Origin: Sphingomonas sediminicola
GTDB taxonomy: Bacteria > Pseudomonadota > Alphaproteobacteria > Sphingomonadales > Sphingomonadaceae
Reading direction: 5' to 3'
Length of the DNA: 64,000 nucleotides
NCBI RefSeq assembly: GCF_014489515.1
Contig: NZ_CP060782.1
Location: 2,170,001 to 2,234,000 of the forward strand
Part shown: piece by piece, positions 38,089-49,198 of the stretch
Position numbering within the stretch: position 1 is the first letter of the stretch
Layout of the letters: each line of letters begins with the position of its first letter
The notes under the pieces: generated by a model
Told to the model about the DNA's origin: nothing
What the model saw: the letters and a program-made list of their open reading frames with translations, nothing else
Database searches by the model: none
Program-made: the position numbers and the translations under genes

Positions 38089-39398
38089 TCACCGGCCGAG
38101 GGCAGACAGCCAATCTTCGACCCGGACGAACTTCTCGCGCGGACTTCCCGGCCGGGCCTGTCCCACCTCGGTTTCCTCAATTTTCCGCCAATCGTCATAG
38201 TCGGTCGGCATGATTCCGCGTTCGTTGAGCAGCCGCTTGAGGCCTTCCGCGCCCGCGCGGTCGCTGTTGGCGGCCGCCGGCATGGCCGTCGCAACCTGCT
38301 CCGCAACTTCGTAACCGTCGGGGCGGTTGGTCCCGATCGTCCCGGTCGGGCCCCGACGAGCCCAGCCGACCGCATACAGCCGGTCACCAATGATCCCGCC
38401 TTCGTTGCGAAATTTTCCGCCACGCTCGTCGTAGGGGACGCCTGCCATCTGCGGCGTCGAATATCCGATCGCAGTGATCACCAACGACGCGGGCACTTCA
38501 TAGGTCTCGCCAGTGCCCCTCGCCGCGCCATTCTCGTCGAGCTCGGTGCGCTCGACGATGATCCGCTCTGCCTTGCCGTTACCCTCGATCCGCAGCGGCT
38601 TGGCGAAGAAATCGAAGACCATCCGCTTCGGCTTGGCCGGGTCAGCCGGCGTTCCCGCGAACTCCCGCAGGATCGTGATCGACTTGCGGTGCCCCGGCTC
38701 GAGCGCATCGTCGGCCTCCATGGGCGGGAAGTCGGCGGCGTCCACGACCGGCGACGCCTCTTCCAGGTGGCCAAGCTCGCCGAGTTCCTTCGGGGTCATC
38801 GCGATCTGGTGCGGTCCGCGCCGGCCGAGGATTGTAACCGTGCGGATCGCCGATCCGTCGAGCGCCTCCAGCGCGTGCCGACGATGTCCGACCCTTCGAA
38901 CTCATGCGGGGTCTTCGACAGGATCCGCGCGCAATCGAGCGCGACATTGCCGTTGCCGATAACCGCCGCATGCGTGCCGCCCAGCGGTGGATCGAGGTCG
39001 GCAAACTCGGGATGACCGTTGTACCAGCCGACAAATTCGGCAGAGCCGACGACGCCAGCAAGATCTTCGCCGGGAATGCCGAGCTTGCGATCATGCGGCG
39101 CCCCGATCGCGAGGATCACGGCGTCGTAGAGTTCGAGCAGTTCCTCGACCGATACATCGCGGCCGACCGTCACATTACCTATGAAGTCGACGCCGGGCTC
39201 GTCCGCCACCTTGTCGTAGCGCTTGGACACGGCCTTCAGCGACTGGTGATCAGGCGCAACTCCGAACCGGATCAGGCCGTACGGAACGGGATAGCGGTCG
39301 AGGATGTTGATCCTTGCCTTGTCCCCGTACGTCTTGCTCAAAGCCTCCGCAGTGTAAAAGCCCGCTGGGCCGGAGCCGACGACCGCGAAATGGCGCAT
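38089..39398 (-). CDS. Ferredoxin/adrenodoxin-type NADP+ reductase (FprA-like), one frame break
   Basis: This FAD enzyme moves electrons between NADPH and ferredoxin. The N-terminus FAVVGSGPAGFYTAEALSK is the FAD Rossmann motif, and YPVPYGLIRFGVAPDHQ is the adrenodoxin-reductase signature. The NADP motif AAVIGNGNVALDCARIL follows. A break near 38880, where one more base restores a reading through ALEALDG to MTPKELGELG, divides the protein. The C-terminal half has AIGYSTPQMAGVPYDERG and VGWARRGPTGTIGTNRPDG, where the family's second FAD contact lies. The joined length is about 437 residues. The physiological ferredoxin partner is not in the window. Confidence 0.92.
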
Positions 39399-39405
39399 GC
39401 AGCAA

Positions 39406-39732
39406 TCAGTCCTTCTTGCTCTTGTCTTCCAGTAGAAGATCGCGGCCCTTCATATTCAGGGCCGCCTCGATCGGCGCGGCAAAGAACGCCAGCATACCCG
39501 GAAGCATCACCCGGCAGCGAACCTTCGTCTCTTCGACATCGATCAAGGCGGCGACTTTCTGCCCCATTGCCGTGATGTCGAGATTGAGCTGGTCGCCCAC
39601 CCATTTGGAACTCACCTGCGCAGCGCCGCCCGGGATATGATCCTCAAGCCTGTGTACGTTGCCGGCGATACGCCGCCGCGCTTCCTCCCGGCCCAGCTTG
39701 TGCGGCAGCTCGACTTCGACCGGGCGCTCCAT
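39406..39732 (-). CDS. Putative polyhydroxyalkanoic-acid system protein (PHA_gran_rgn type)
   Basis: This roughly 108-residue protein begins MERPVEVELPHKLGREEARRRI, with LEDHIPGGAAQVSSKWVGDQLNLDI and GQKVAALIDVEETKVRCRVMLP, which fits the small family associated with polyhydroxyalkanoate granules. The tail DLLLEDKSKKD is lysine-rich. I prefer ATG 39732 over the open frame's 39789 because conservation starts there and the longer version would run to the start of the divergent gene. It lies 8 bases before the reductase start on the same strand. No PHA synthase is in the window, so the role is inferred from the family only. Confidence 0.75.
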   Translation of the reverse strand: MERPVEVELPHKLGREEARRRIAGNVHRLEDHIPGGAAQVSSKWVGDQLNLDITAMGQKVAALIDVEETKVRCRVMLPGMLAFFAAPIEAALNMKGRDLLLEDKSKKD

Positions 39733-39787
39733 TGCTGCGACGATGGGCTGGCATTCAGCGCTTTGCAAGCCGCCGGGTAGGAGTATC

Positions 39788-40618
39788 ATGGGCGCAATGC
39801 GTTGGATCGTGAGCCTTTTGCTATTCGTCGCGGCCCCGGCCGCTGCCCAGATGACGGTCTATCCTCCGTCTTCGAATGCCGTGCCGGTGCCGATGCATGC
39901 CGGCTGGAACCCCGCCGCCGACTACATCTCGATCGGCCAAGACGAGCCCGGCTACCGCAGCTGGTACGCGGCGGGACCAAGGCATGCGGGGGCGGTAAAG
40001 TCCTTCAATGCCTACCTGACCGAATGGGGTGTTTCCGGCATCCTTCCGACCTGGCAGATTCTGCGCACGGCGACGTCCTGGCAGCGGTGCGGTGGAGCGC
40101 CGTTCGAGGTCCCGCCGACGACCGAGTGGCCGCACATCGTTCAGACGCTTCGCTACATAAAGGATTACGTCGTCCCAACCGTGGGCCCGGTCGAGGCCGT
40201 GTCCGCTTACCGCAACCCAAATCTAAACGTCTGCGCGGGTGGAGCTCCCGAGAGCGCGCACAAGCATTATTCGGCGATCGACATGGTCCCGCTCCGGCAG
40301 ACGACGCGCGAGGAGCTGATGCGGAAGCTGTGCGCGGTCCATGCCCGGCGCGGCACGGATTATTCGGTCGGGCTCGGCTTCTACGCCTTCCTGCGCTTCC
40401 ATGTGGATACGACCAAGTACCGGCGCTGGGGTGCTGATCCCAACGTTGCCAGTTGCCCGGCGATCATCAAGCCGAGCGATCTGGCGTCGGTAACGATGGG
40501 TCCGCAGACTCAGCCAACCGCCGAACCGGCGACGACGATCGGCGCAAAGGTCGTCTATGCGCCTCACGGAACAGACCCTTTGGCACCAACGCCCGTTTCA
40601 ACGGACACCCAGCCCTAG
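39788..40618 (+). CDS. Exported D-Ala-D-Ala carboxypeptidase-like peptidase (M15 family)
   Basis: This 276-residue protein has a signal peptide ending AAAQ (about residue 21). The catalytic metal site of M15 peptidases is visible as VSAYRNPNLNVCAGGAPESAHKHYSAIDMVP, giving the S-x2-H ... D pair, with the later FLRFHVDTTKYRRWG supplying the second histidine. Such enzymes trim peptidoglycan stem peptides in the periplasm. The C-terminal 60 residues are low in complexity and rich in proline, threonine and alanine. The start could also be ATG 39797, three codons later. The gene is unbroken. Confidence 0.82.
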   Translation: MGAMRWIVSLLLFVAAPAAAQMTVYPPSSNAVPVPMHAGWNPAADYISIGQDEPGYRSWYAAGPRHAGAVKSFNAYLTEWGVSGILPTWQILRTATSWQRCGGAPFEVPPTTEWPHIVQTLRYIKDYVVPTVGPVEAVSAYRNPNLNVCAGGAPESAHKHYSAIDMVPLRQTTREELMRKLCAVHARRGTDYSVGLGFYAFLRFHVDTTKYRRWGADPNVASCPAIIKPSDLASVTMGPQTQPTAEPATTIGAKVVYAPHGTDPLAPTPVSTDTQP

Positions 40619-40628
40619 CATCCTGTCC

Positions 40629-40656
40629 CTTGAGTGGTTTAACGGCCACACCATAT
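40629..40656 (+). promoter_or_regulatory. Heat-shock (sigma-32-like) promoter of clpB
   Basis: CTTGAG (40629-40634) and CCATAT (40651-40656) are separated by 16 bases, close to the RpoH consensus of CTTGAA and CCCCATNT. The site is 26 bases before the clpB ATG. ClpB is an RpoH target in alphaproteobacteria. An AGAGGGG ribosome site follows at about 40670. Confidence 0.6.
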
Positions 40657-40681
40657 CGGCCCCAAGGCAGAGGGGTGTTTA

Positions 40682-43288
40682 ATGGATCTCGAAAAACTCA
40701 CTGATCGAGCACGCGGTTTTCTTCAGGCGGCCCAGACGATCGCCGTCCGCGAGCATCATCAGCGGATCGCGCCAGCGCATTTGCTGAAGGCGCTGCTCGA
40801 CGACGAGCAGGGAATGGCTGCCGGCCTAATACAAACGGCTGGCGGAGACCCCAAAGCGGCGAAGCGCGAAGTCGATGCGCTGGTCGCGAAGATTCCGGCC
40901 GTTACCGGAAGCGGCGCGACGCAAGCGCCTGCGCTCGACGGCGACACCATCCGCGTCCTCGACCAGGCAGAGCAGATCGCCCAGAAGGCAGGCGACAGCT
41001 ACGTGACGGTCGAGCGGATCCTGCTCGCCATGGCGCTAGCGAAGGGCACCGACGTCGGGACCGCACTTCAGAAATCGGGACTCACTCCTCAGAACCTCAA
41101 TGCTGCTATCGACAAGCTTCGTGGCGGCCGAACCGCGGACACGCAGTCGTCCGAGGATCGCTACGACGCGCTCAAGAAATATGCCCGCGATCTCACTGAG
41201 GCTGCGCGCGAGGGCAAGCTCGACCCGGTGATCGGCCGAGACGAGGAAATCCGCCGGACAATCCAGGTTCTCGCCCGCCGTACCAAGAACAATCCGGTGC
41301 TGATCGGCGAGCCGGGCGTCGGCAAGACCGCGATTGCCGAAGGGCTCGCACTCCGCATCACCAACGGCGATGTTCCCGACGGCATCAAGGACAAGCGCCT
41401 GCTTGCCTTAGACCTCGGCGCCATGGTCGCCGGCGCGAAATATCGCGGCGAGTTCGAGGAACGCCTCAAAGGCGTCCTCGACGAGGTGAAGCAAGCCGCT
41501 GGCGAGATTATCCTCTTCATCGACGAGATGCACACGCTCGTCGGTGCCGGCAAAGCCGAGGGCGCGATGGACGCCGGCAATTTGCTGAAGCCGTCGCTCG
41601 CACGCGGCGAGCTTCACTGCATCGGTGCGACGACGCTCGACGAATATCGCAAATATATCGAGAAGGACGCTGCTCTGGAGAGGCGCTTCCAGCCGGTGTT
41701 CGTCGGCGAGCCGAGCGTTCCCGACACTATCTCGATCCTTCGCGGGCTCAAGGAGAAGTACGAGCTTCACCACGGCGTGCGGATCACCGATGGCGCCCTG
41801 GTTGCCGCGGCGACGCTTTCTAACCGCTACATCACTGACCGCTTTCTGCCTGACAAGGCGATCGACCTGATGGACGAAGCCGCGAGCCGCATCCGCATGG
41901 AGGTCGAATCCAAGCCCGAGGAAATCGAGAACCTCGACCGGCGCATCATCCAGCTCAAGATCGAGCGAGAAGCGCTGAAGAAGGAGCAGGATGCGGCCTC
42001 GAAGGACCGGCTGAAGAAGCTCGAAGAGGAACTCGCGAACCTCGAGCAGCAGTCATCCGAACTTACGCAGCGCTGGCAGGCCGAGAAGGACAAGATCAGC
42101 GCCGAGGCGAAGATCAAGGAGCAGCTCGACGCCGCCCGCATCGAGCTGGAGCAGGCGCAGCGCAACGGTGACCTGGCGAAGGCTGGCGAGCTTCAGTACG
42201 GGCGCATCCCCGAATTGGAGAAGCAGCTCTCCGAAGCGCAGGCGGCCGTGAAGGGCGCAATGCTCCGTGAGGAAGTTACGGCGGAAGACATCGCCTCCGT
42301 CGTCAGTCGCTGGACCGGCGTTCCGGTCGAGCGGATGATGGAGGGCGAGCGCGAGAAGCTGCTCCAGATGGAAAAGCTGATCGGCGCCCGGGTCATTGGC
42401 CAGGAAGATGCGGTCAAGGCTGTGTCCGCGGCAGTCCGCCGTTCACGCGCCGGCCTTCAGGACCCTAACCGCCCGCTCGGCTCGTTCCTGTTCCTCGGCC
42501 CCACCGGCGTCGGCAAGACCGAGCTGACCAAGGCGCTCGCCGAATTCCTGTTCGACGACGCGCACGCGATGGTCCGCATCGACATGTCCGAGTTCATGGA
42601 GAAGCACGCGGTTGCACGGCTGATCGGCGCTCCTCCAGGCTATGTCGGATATGAGGAAGGCGGAGTTCTGACCGAAGCCGTTCGCCGCCGCCCCTATCAG
42701 GTCGTCCTGTTCGACGAGGTGGAGAAGGCGCACGGAGACGTCTTCAACGTACTGTTGCAGGTCCTCGACGACGGTCGCCTGACCGATGGCCAGGGCCGCA
42801 CGGTCGACTTCTCGAACACCATCATCATCCTGACGTCCAACCTTGGCTCACAATATCTCGCTTCTCTCGGCGAGGACGAGCCAGCCGAAAAGGTCGAGCC
42901 GCAGGTGATGGAGGTCGTCCGCGCCCATTTCCGTCCCGAATTCCTCAACCGCCTCGACGAGATCATCCTCTTCCACCGCCTGTCGGCGGGACACATGGGC
43001 CCAATCGTCGATATCCAGGTCGCGCGGCTTCAGAAGCTGCTTGAGGACCGCAAGATCCGCCTCGACCTGACCGATGCCGCCCGCGCCTGGCTGGGCCGCG
43101 TCGGCTACGACCCGGTCTACGGCGCCAGGCCGCTCAAGCGGGCGATCCAGAAGTACCTCCAGGACCCGCTCGCGGACAAAATTCTAGCGGGCGAGGTCAA
43201 GGACGGGTCGCTGGTACGCGTCGACGAGGGCGATGGCGGGCTGGTGTTCGTTCAGGCCGAGCAATCGGTGCGGGAAGCGGCGGAATAG
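40682..43288 (+). CDS. clpB: ATP-dependent disaggregase ClpB
   Basis: ClpB is a hexameric AAA+ chaperone that, with DnaK, pulls proteins out of aggregates. The 868-residue protein has the N-terminal Clp repeat domain ([17 protein letters not shown] onward) and a first AAA module with Walker A GEPGVGKT at 209-216 and the LFIDEMH Walker B. The coiled-coil middle domain spans about 405-525, rich in E, K and Q. The second AAA module has GPTGVGKT at 606-613 and [11 protein letters not shown]. The C-terminus closes with [19 protein letters not shown]. The gene is complete, with no frame break over 2.6 kb, which contrasts with the genes to its left. Confidence 0.98.
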   Translation: MDLEKLTDRARGFLQAAQTIAVREHHQRIAPAHLLKALLDDEQGMAAGLIQTAGGDPKAAKREVDALVAKIPAVTGSGATQAPALDGDTIRVLDQAEQIAQKAGDSYVTVERILLAMALAKGTDVGTALQKSGLTPQNLNAAIDKLRGGRTADTQSSEDRYDALKKYARDLTEAAREGKLDPVIGRDEEIRRTIQVLARRTKNNPVLIGEPGVGKTAIAEGLALRITNGDVPDGIKDKRLLALDLGAMVAGAKYRGEFEERLKGVLDEVKQAAGEIILFIDEMHTLVGAGKAEGAMDAGNLLKPSLARGELHCIGATTLDEYRKYIEKDAALERRFQPVFVGEPSVPDTISILRGLKEKYELHHGVRITDGALVAAATLSNRYITDRFLPDKAIDLMDEAASRIRMEVESKPEEIENLDRRIIQLKIEREALKKEQDAASKDRLKKLEEELANLEQQSSELTQRWQAEKDKISAEAKIKEQLDAARIELEQAQRNGDLAKAGELQYGRIPELEKQLSEAQAAVKGAMLREEVTAEDIASVVSRWTGVPVERMMEGEREKLLQMEKLIGARVIGQEDAVKAVSAAVRRSRAGLQDPNRPLGSFLFLGPTGVGKTELTKALAEFLFDDAHAMVRIDMSEFMEKHAVARLIGAPPGYVGYEEGGVLTEAVRRRPYQVVLFDEVEKAHGDVFNVLLQVLDDGRLTDGQGRTVDFSNTIIILTSNLGSQYLASLGEDEPAEKVEPQVMEVVRAHFRPEFLNRLDEIILFHRLSAGHMGPIVDIQVARLQKLLEDRKIRLDLTDAARAWLGRVGYDPVYGARPLKRAIQKYLQDPLADKILAGEVKDGSLVRVDEGDGGLVFVQAEQSVREAAE

Positions 43289-43289
43289 C

Positions 43290-44561
43290 TTAGAGCAACA
43301 CGCCTCGCTGCTCGTCGGCGGCCGCGTAGAAACGGACGATCATTTCCCGCTCGTGCTCGCTGAGATGCGGGTTCCATGTGTCGATAATCAGGATCGCGCG
43401 GTCATGACCGCTGCGGTTCCAGGCCTCATGCTCGATGGTGTCGTCGAAGACGAACGCCTCGCCGACACGCCACTCCCGCGTTTCGCCGCCGACCCGGAAA
43501 CCGCAGCCCTCGGGCACGATCAGCGGCAGGTGAACGATGCTGCGCACGTTGGTTACGCCGGTGTGCGGGGGGATGTGGCTGCCGGCCTTTAGGATCGAAA
43601 AAAATACCGCGGGAGCGCGGCCCTCGATGCGGCATAAAGGCAGCGACTCGACCAATTCAGTCGTCCGCGGAGCGCGGGCGCAGGCGTCGTCCATGCGCAC
43701 GCCTTCCTTCCAGAGATGGAAGGCTCCCCAGTCCAGCGACTTGTCGAGCCTCGACCATTTGTTCGGCGGAACGCCGGGAGGCATCGAGATATAAGGCGCC
43801 ACGCCGGAATCGCGCTCTGCCAGGATTGCCTGCAGTTCCTTGATGATTTCGGGCGTGGCCGCCTCGAGCTGTTCGAGCCACGGGAAATGCCCTCGATCGA
43901 AGAACTCGTCGGCAGGCAAGAACGGGTAGTGCAGCCCCTCGCAATGGTTGGCGTAGATGCCCCGCCTCCCCAGCCAGTGATCCGCCGCAGCCTGCAACCT
44001 CCGACGGTCCCGAGTGCTCGCCCCTGAAAGGTCGTCAGCCAGCTTCGCATCGATCGCGTTTGCGAGATGCTGCCGGTGCTTTTGTACGAAGGCTTTCGCG
44101 TGGTCGACGATCTGCTCGAGTTCGGGCAACCGGTCGGGAATGCCGGACGAGAGCGCGACCACGGCTCCCCACCTCTTCGCGCCCAAAGCCTCTTCACCCA
44201 GACGCTCATGGAGCTCGGCCAGCCGGATCAGCGCCAAGAGGTCCCGCTGGTCGATCGTGAGCACTTTTTCGAGCGCCGCCCGCTCGGCCTCGGAATCCCC
44301 AAGCTCACGATGCGCTCGCGCCAAGTTCATCCAGAGCGGCTGTGCCTTCGGGTCCCGGTCGCATGCAATTTCGAAATGAGCGGCCGCCGCTCGCGCGTCC
44401 CCCTGGTCCAAAGCGAACAGCCCCAGTGCATTCCGGGCATTCGGCTCCGTTGGGTCGAGTTCGATGACTGCATCGAGATGATGGCGTGCTTTATCGACTT
44501 GCCCCGCGTGCATTGCGCGCTGGGCTTCCGCGAGATGTTGCTGAATGCTCCCCGAAGTCAT
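43290..44561 (-). CDS. TPR-repeat aspartyl/asparaginyl beta-hydroxylase-type dioxygenase
   Basis: The roughly 423-residue protein joins an N-terminal array of tetratricopeptide repeats with a C-terminal aspartyl/asparaginyl beta-hydroxylase domain, an Fe(II)/2-oxoglutarate oxygenase. The repeats, such as DKARHHLDAVIELDPTEPNARNALG, fill residues 10-150. The iron and 2-oxoglutarate site is in SHIPPHTGVTNVRSIVHLPL, with the FDDTIEHEAWNRSGHDRAIL segment providing the second histidine and arginine. I prefer the start MTSGSIQQHLAEAQ at 44561, since the open frame from 44597 adds residues unlike the family. The target protein or small molecule is unknown. It converges on clpB with one base between the stops. 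Confidence 0.88.
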   Translation of the reverse strand: MTSGSIQQHLAEAQRAMHAGQVDKARHHLDAVIELDPTEPNARNALGLFALDQGDARAAAAHFEIACDRDPKAQPLWMNLARAHRELGDSEAERAALEKVLTIDQRDLLALIRLAELHERLGEEALGAKRWGAVVALSSGIPDRLPELEQIVDHAKAFVQKHRQHLANAIDAKLADDLSGASTRDRRRLQAAADHWLGRRGIYANHCEGLHYPFLPADEFFDRGHFPWLEQLEAATPEIIKELQAILAERDSGVAPYISMPPGVPPNKWSRLDKSLDWGAFHLWKEGVRMDDACARAPRTTELVESLPLCRIEGRAPAVFFSILKAGSHIPPHTGVTNVRSIVHLPLIVPEGCGFRVGGETREWRVGEAFVFDDTIEHEAWNRSGHDRAILIIDTWNPHLSEHEREMIVRFYAAADEQRGVLL

Positions 44562-44604
44562 GTCCCGACTTGGAACCGAGCCGGGGATCAGGGTCAAGGG
44601 CGCC

Positions 44605-44889
44605 TCAGCAGGCCGCCCTTCCGCCAGCTCCTGTGTGAGTCACGACGCAGGGACTCTTCTGTGCGCTTTCCAGGGCTTCCCGATCCTCCCGTTTGCGGTC
44701 GGCCCATTCAGCCCGAGTTCCGCAGAACCTCTTGGTCGCTAGGCGGCTGCCGGTGAGGACGATATTCTCGCAGATCCGCTCATTGGGATTACCGGTCGAA
44801 GTATTAGGTGCCTGATCCTTCTCCGCAAACGCGGGCGTCGAAACCATCGACGCTACGAGGACTAACGCAACGGCCAGACGGCTCAGCAT
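44605..44889 (-). CDS. Small secreted cysteine protein, TRAEW family (copy 1)
   Basis: This 94-residue protein has a signal peptide ending AFA (about residue 22). The mature part carries NERICENIVLTGSRLATKRFCGTRAEWADRK, a two-cysteine motif shared with the proteins at 44883-45173 and 62095-62370. Two further cysteines, in SPCVVTH and at the end, give four in all. Its ATG overlaps the stop of the upstream copy, so the two are translated together. I know no function for this family. Charged residues and disulphide potential suggest a small periplasmic binding or structural role. Confidence 0.85.
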   Translation of the reverse strand: MLSRLAVALVLVASMVSTPAFAEKDQAPNTSTGNPNERICENIVLTGSRLATKRFCGTRAEWADRKREDREALESAQKSPCVVTHTGAGGRAAC

Positions 44890-45173
44890 GACGGCGCTCC
44901 GATATTCTTGTTGGCGACCACGCTGCACGGGCCAGCGATCTGCTTCTGGATTTGATCCACTGCCTGGCGATCCTGCCGCCTCTGCTCTTCCCACTCCGCG
45001 CGCGTCGCGCACACCCGCTTCTTCGCGAGGCGGCTGCCGATCACCGGAATGCTCTCGCAAATCTTCTCGTTGGCGTCGCTGGCCATGCTGGATTGCTGTT
45101 GACCGGCCGACGGCGTTGCCGCCACAGCAGGGGTCGCCGCGACAATCACCAACGCAAACAGGCGAACAAGCAT
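44883..45173 (-). CDS. Small secreted cysteine protein, TRAEW family (copy 2)
   Basis: This 96-residue protein starts MLVRLFALVIVAATPAVAAT (45173) with a signal peptide. The motif reads NEKICESIPVIGSRLAKKRVCATRAEWEEQRRQDRQ. The end IAGPCSVVANKNIGAPSC adds two cysteines in the same spacing region as copy 1. The open frame extends seven codons further upstream (MHSMEAT), which I regard as non-coding. The stop overlaps the start of copy 1. The pair looks like a tandem duplication. The 115 bases upstream, to 45288, hold no gene. Confidence 0.85.
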   Translation of the reverse strand: MLVRLFALVIVAATPAVAATPSAGQQQSSMASDANEKICESIPVIGSRLAKKRVCATRAEWEEQRRQDRQAVDQIQKQIAGPCSVVANKNIGAPSC

Positions 45174-45288
45174 AGTCGCCTCCATCGAATGCAATTCATT
45201 CGAGCGCGCTCAGTCGGCAGCTCGATTACGCGTGTTGTAAACTCATCTTGTTGCTGCGGCCAACGAATTTTCGACCAACGACAGACGC

Positions 45289-45498
45289 TTAGCGGTCGGC
45301 GGCCTTCTTCTCGGCCTCGACGCTCGCATCCGCATCGACATAGGCTTCCTGCCGCTCCACGCTCCAGTACCGAAGCTCATGCAAGGGAATCCGTGTGCCC
45401 GTGACGGCGCAGATGACGTGGTCGCCGTTCGAAAGGACCCTAAACGTCCCGGGGAGATAGTGAAGGCGCGCTGCGCGTCCGGCTCCACTCATCAGCAT
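45289..45498 (-). CDS. DUF2093-domain small protein
   Basis: This 69-residue protein reads LHYLPGTFRVLSNGDHVICAVTGTRIPLHELRYWSVERQEAY, the DUF2093 pattern found in alphaproteobacteria, usually downstream of xseA. A start at 45492 (MSGAGRAA) is equally possible. The stop of xseA lies three bases before the 45498 start, so the two genes are cotranscribed. The function of the family is not known. The compact beta-rich sequence with one cysteine suggests a small zinc-ribbon-like or binding domain, without enough cysteines for a metal site of its own. Confidence 0.88.
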   Translation of the reverse strand: MLMSGAGRAARLHYLPGTFRVLSNGDHVICAVTGTRIPLHELRYWSVERQEAYVDADASVEAEKKAADR

Positions 45499-45501
45499 GT
45501 C

Positions 45502-46905
45502 TTATTCCTCAGGCTCATCGAACAGGCCCCGCTGGGGTGCGACATAGGGTGCCCGGCGCGGGCGCTCAACCCGAGCAGGCTGGCTTGGCGCCGCCCCAGC
45601 GGTCGCGTCGACCGTCCCGTCGCCGAAGTGCAGCTTCAGCTCGCGCGCCGCGATGGCATCTGCGGCATGGGTCAGCGTCTTGCCTGCCCGGTCTGTGACG
45701 CGCGCAAATCCACGTTTGAGCGGTCTGTCGGGATGAGCGAGCTCGGCCAGTCGCCAGAGGGAAGCCAGTTGGTCTCTCGCCCGCAAGACCCGGTCGGAGA
45801 GCAATTCGCTGCGCAGCCGAGGAGCGACCGCGCTGAGGTCCGCGCGAGCATGCGCGGCCCGTGCGGCAAGCGCCCTGGGCAGCCTTCCGACGAGATCATC
45901 GACCCGCTGGTTAACGGGTGCAAACAGGGCTTCGGGCTTAGGCCAGCGATGCACCGTCAGGTCGAGCCGCTCCCGCGCGCGCCGTGCATGGACAGTCAGG
46001 CAGGACGCCGAGCGCCGCCCCAGATCGTCGACAAGCGCCATCAGGTCCGATCGAACGGGCACCGCGATCTCCGCGGCGGCAGTGGGAGTGGGCGCACGCC
46101 TGTCTGAAGCCAAGTCGATCAGGGTCGTGTCCGTCTCGTGACCGACGGCCGAAATCAGCGGGATCGGCGATTCAGCTGCAGCACGGACGACCTCCTCCTC
46201 GTTGAAGGCCCAAAGGTCTTCGATCGAGCCTCCACCGCGTGCGACGATCAGGAGATCCGGCCGCGGCACCGGCCCGCCTGTCTCGATCGCGCCGAAACCA
46301 CGAATGGCCTGCGCCACCTTCGCCGATGCACCCTCGCCCTGCACCGGAACCGGCCAGACGATGACATGCGTGGGGCAGCGGTCCTCCAGTCGGTGAAGGA
46401 TGTCACGAATCACTGCTCCCGTCGGTGACGTCACGACGCCGATCACGCGCGGAAGGAAGGGCAGCTTGCGCCTGCGCTCCACGTCGAACAGCCCTTCGGC
46501 CGCAAGCGCGCGTCTGCGCTTGTCGAGGAGCGCCATGAGCGCCCCCTCCCCGCCAGCTCCATCCGCTCGACGACGATCTGGTATTTTGAACGCCCCGGGT
46601 AGGTAGTGAGCTTGCCGGTGGCGATCACCTCCGCCCCGTCCTCGGGCCGGAACGCGAGCGCCTGTGCGCTCCCCCGCCAGACGACTGCGTCCATGCACGC
46701 GCCCTCGTCTTTCAGCGAAAAATAGCAGTGGCCGGACGCATGGCGCTTGAACCCGGAGATCTCGCCGCGAACCCGCACGCGCCCGTAGGACGTCTCGATC
46801 GTACGCTTCAGCGACATCGACAGCTCGGTGACCGACAGCGCAGGCGCGTTGTCGCCGGCCTTGGCCTCGGCTAACAGGCCGCTGCCGCTGTCTTCGGGGA
46901 GATCC

Positions 46906-46907
<2 letters not shown>
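45502..46907 (-). CDS. xseA: Exodeoxyribonuclease VII large subunit, one frame break
   Basis: XseA, with XseB, degrades single-stranded DNA from both ends. The protein starts [15 protein letters not shown] at 46907. The OB-fold domain [31 protein letters not shown] and the segment [16 protein letters not shown] follow. A break near 46555, where one more G restores [24 protein letters not shown], leads to the catalytic core: [34 protein letters not shown] and [28 protein letters not shown]. The coiled region and RGFARVTD domain follow. The last 30 residues are rich in proline and arginine. The start codon shares two bases with the divergent purD start. Confidence 0.94.
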
Positions 46908-48170
<1,263 letters not shown>

Positions 48171-48174
<4 letters not shown>

Positions 48175-48710
48175 ACCTTCTCTGGGATCTCTATTGGCCG
48201 GTCCTGACCCTGGCAGTCGTCGCAGGGGTCAACGTCGGCGCAATCGCCTTCCGCAAGCGGGCGCCAAACCAGTTCAGGACGATAAACTGGAGGCGCCGGC
48301 GAGTGCTCGTGCTTGCCGGCGGGGCCGCCCTCGTCCTCGCGTTCGGAGCCATCTGGCACGCTCCGGTCGGTAAGGGCGAGCGCTTTGCATCTCAAACCGA
48401 GCGCTTTACTCGCAAGGTCCTCGTCGACTGGGAAATGGCACCGGTCACCGCCGTCGTCCCCCGCAATCCGATCAGACGGGCGCTCGTCCTTTCCGGGCCG
48501 GCCGACGATTTCCAGCGCAGCGAACTGGTACGAATTCTCAACGATGTTCCGGGCGTGGCCAATGTCTGGTGGGCCGACCGGCCGCCGAATTTCACGCTGC
48601 CATTGTTGCTGGAGGTGGAACTTGCGGCGCTTGTCAGCTTTGGCGTTGGGCTGGTGCTGGCGTATCTGCTCGAGCTTCGGCGCCGCTCGAATGCGCAGTG
48701 GAGATGGTGA
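48171..48710 (+). CDS. Hypothetical two-helix membrane protein
   Basis: I do not recognise a family. The 179-residue protein has hydrophobic segments at about 7-25 and 46-62 and another at 149-167, with a soluble part between about 65 and 145 that probably faces the periplasm. That part has the segment [33 protein letters not shown], which resembles a BON-type or OmpA-like fold in its spacing but has no clear signature. The ATG overlaps the purD stop and its own stop overlaps the next start. The purD-48171-48710 block is therefore tightly coupled, and this protein may act with the helix-hairpin-helix protein downstream. Confidence 0.75.
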
Positions 48711-49198
48711 TGGATTTTGGTGGGAATCTCTGGCTGATCGTCATCGCGGCGATTGTCGTTCTTATTGTCGCGTGGTTGCTCCTGCGGCCTCGCCAGCGCA
48801 TTCAGCTGGGCGATTCCACGCCGCTGCGTCCGCACATGTCGAATCCGAGGCCGGAGGCCGAAGGGCGTGGGCTCGCAGGTGAAGCCGCGGCGGCGACGAG
48901 CGACGTTGCCGGAGAGATCATCAAAGCGCCGGTTCACCAGGCGCTGGCCGGCGGAGAAGCGCGCGATGAATTCACCAGGATCAAGGGCGTCGGCCCGAAG
49001 TTCGCGGATGCGCTCCACGCGCTCGGTTACAATCGTTTCGAGCAGCTCTCGCGCCTAACCCCGGAGGAGCTCGATCGGCTCGACGGGCAGCTCGGGCCGT
49101 TCCGCGGCCGACTGCAACGCGACCGTGTCATCGAGCAGGCCGACTATCTTGCGCGTGGAGACACTGACGGCTTCGAAAGCCGCTTCGGCAAGCTCTAG
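48710..49198 (+). CDS. Membrane-anchored helix-hairpin-helix protein
   Basis: This roughly 162-residue protein has one N-terminal membrane helix (LWLIVIAAIVVLIVAWLLLR), a disordered linker to about residue 80, and a helix-hairpin-helix domain, FTRIKGVGPKFADALHALGYNRFEQLSRLTPEELDRLD. HhH motifs normally bind DNA without sequence preference. The same C-terminal pattern occurs in L21-like and flap-endonuclease-like proteins of unknown role. The start could be 48704 (two codons earlier). 48710 is preferred for its GGAG spacing. The C-terminus converges with the CBS/CorC gene (overlap of four bases). Confidence 0.8.
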   Translation: MDFGGNLWLIVIAAIVVLIVAWLLLRPRQRIQLGDSTPLRPHMSNPRPEAEGRGLAGEAAAATSDVAGEIIKAPVHQALAGGEARDEFTRIKGVGPKFADALHALGYNRFEQLSRLTPEELDRLDGQLGPFRGRLQRDRVIEQADYLARGDTDGFESRFGKL

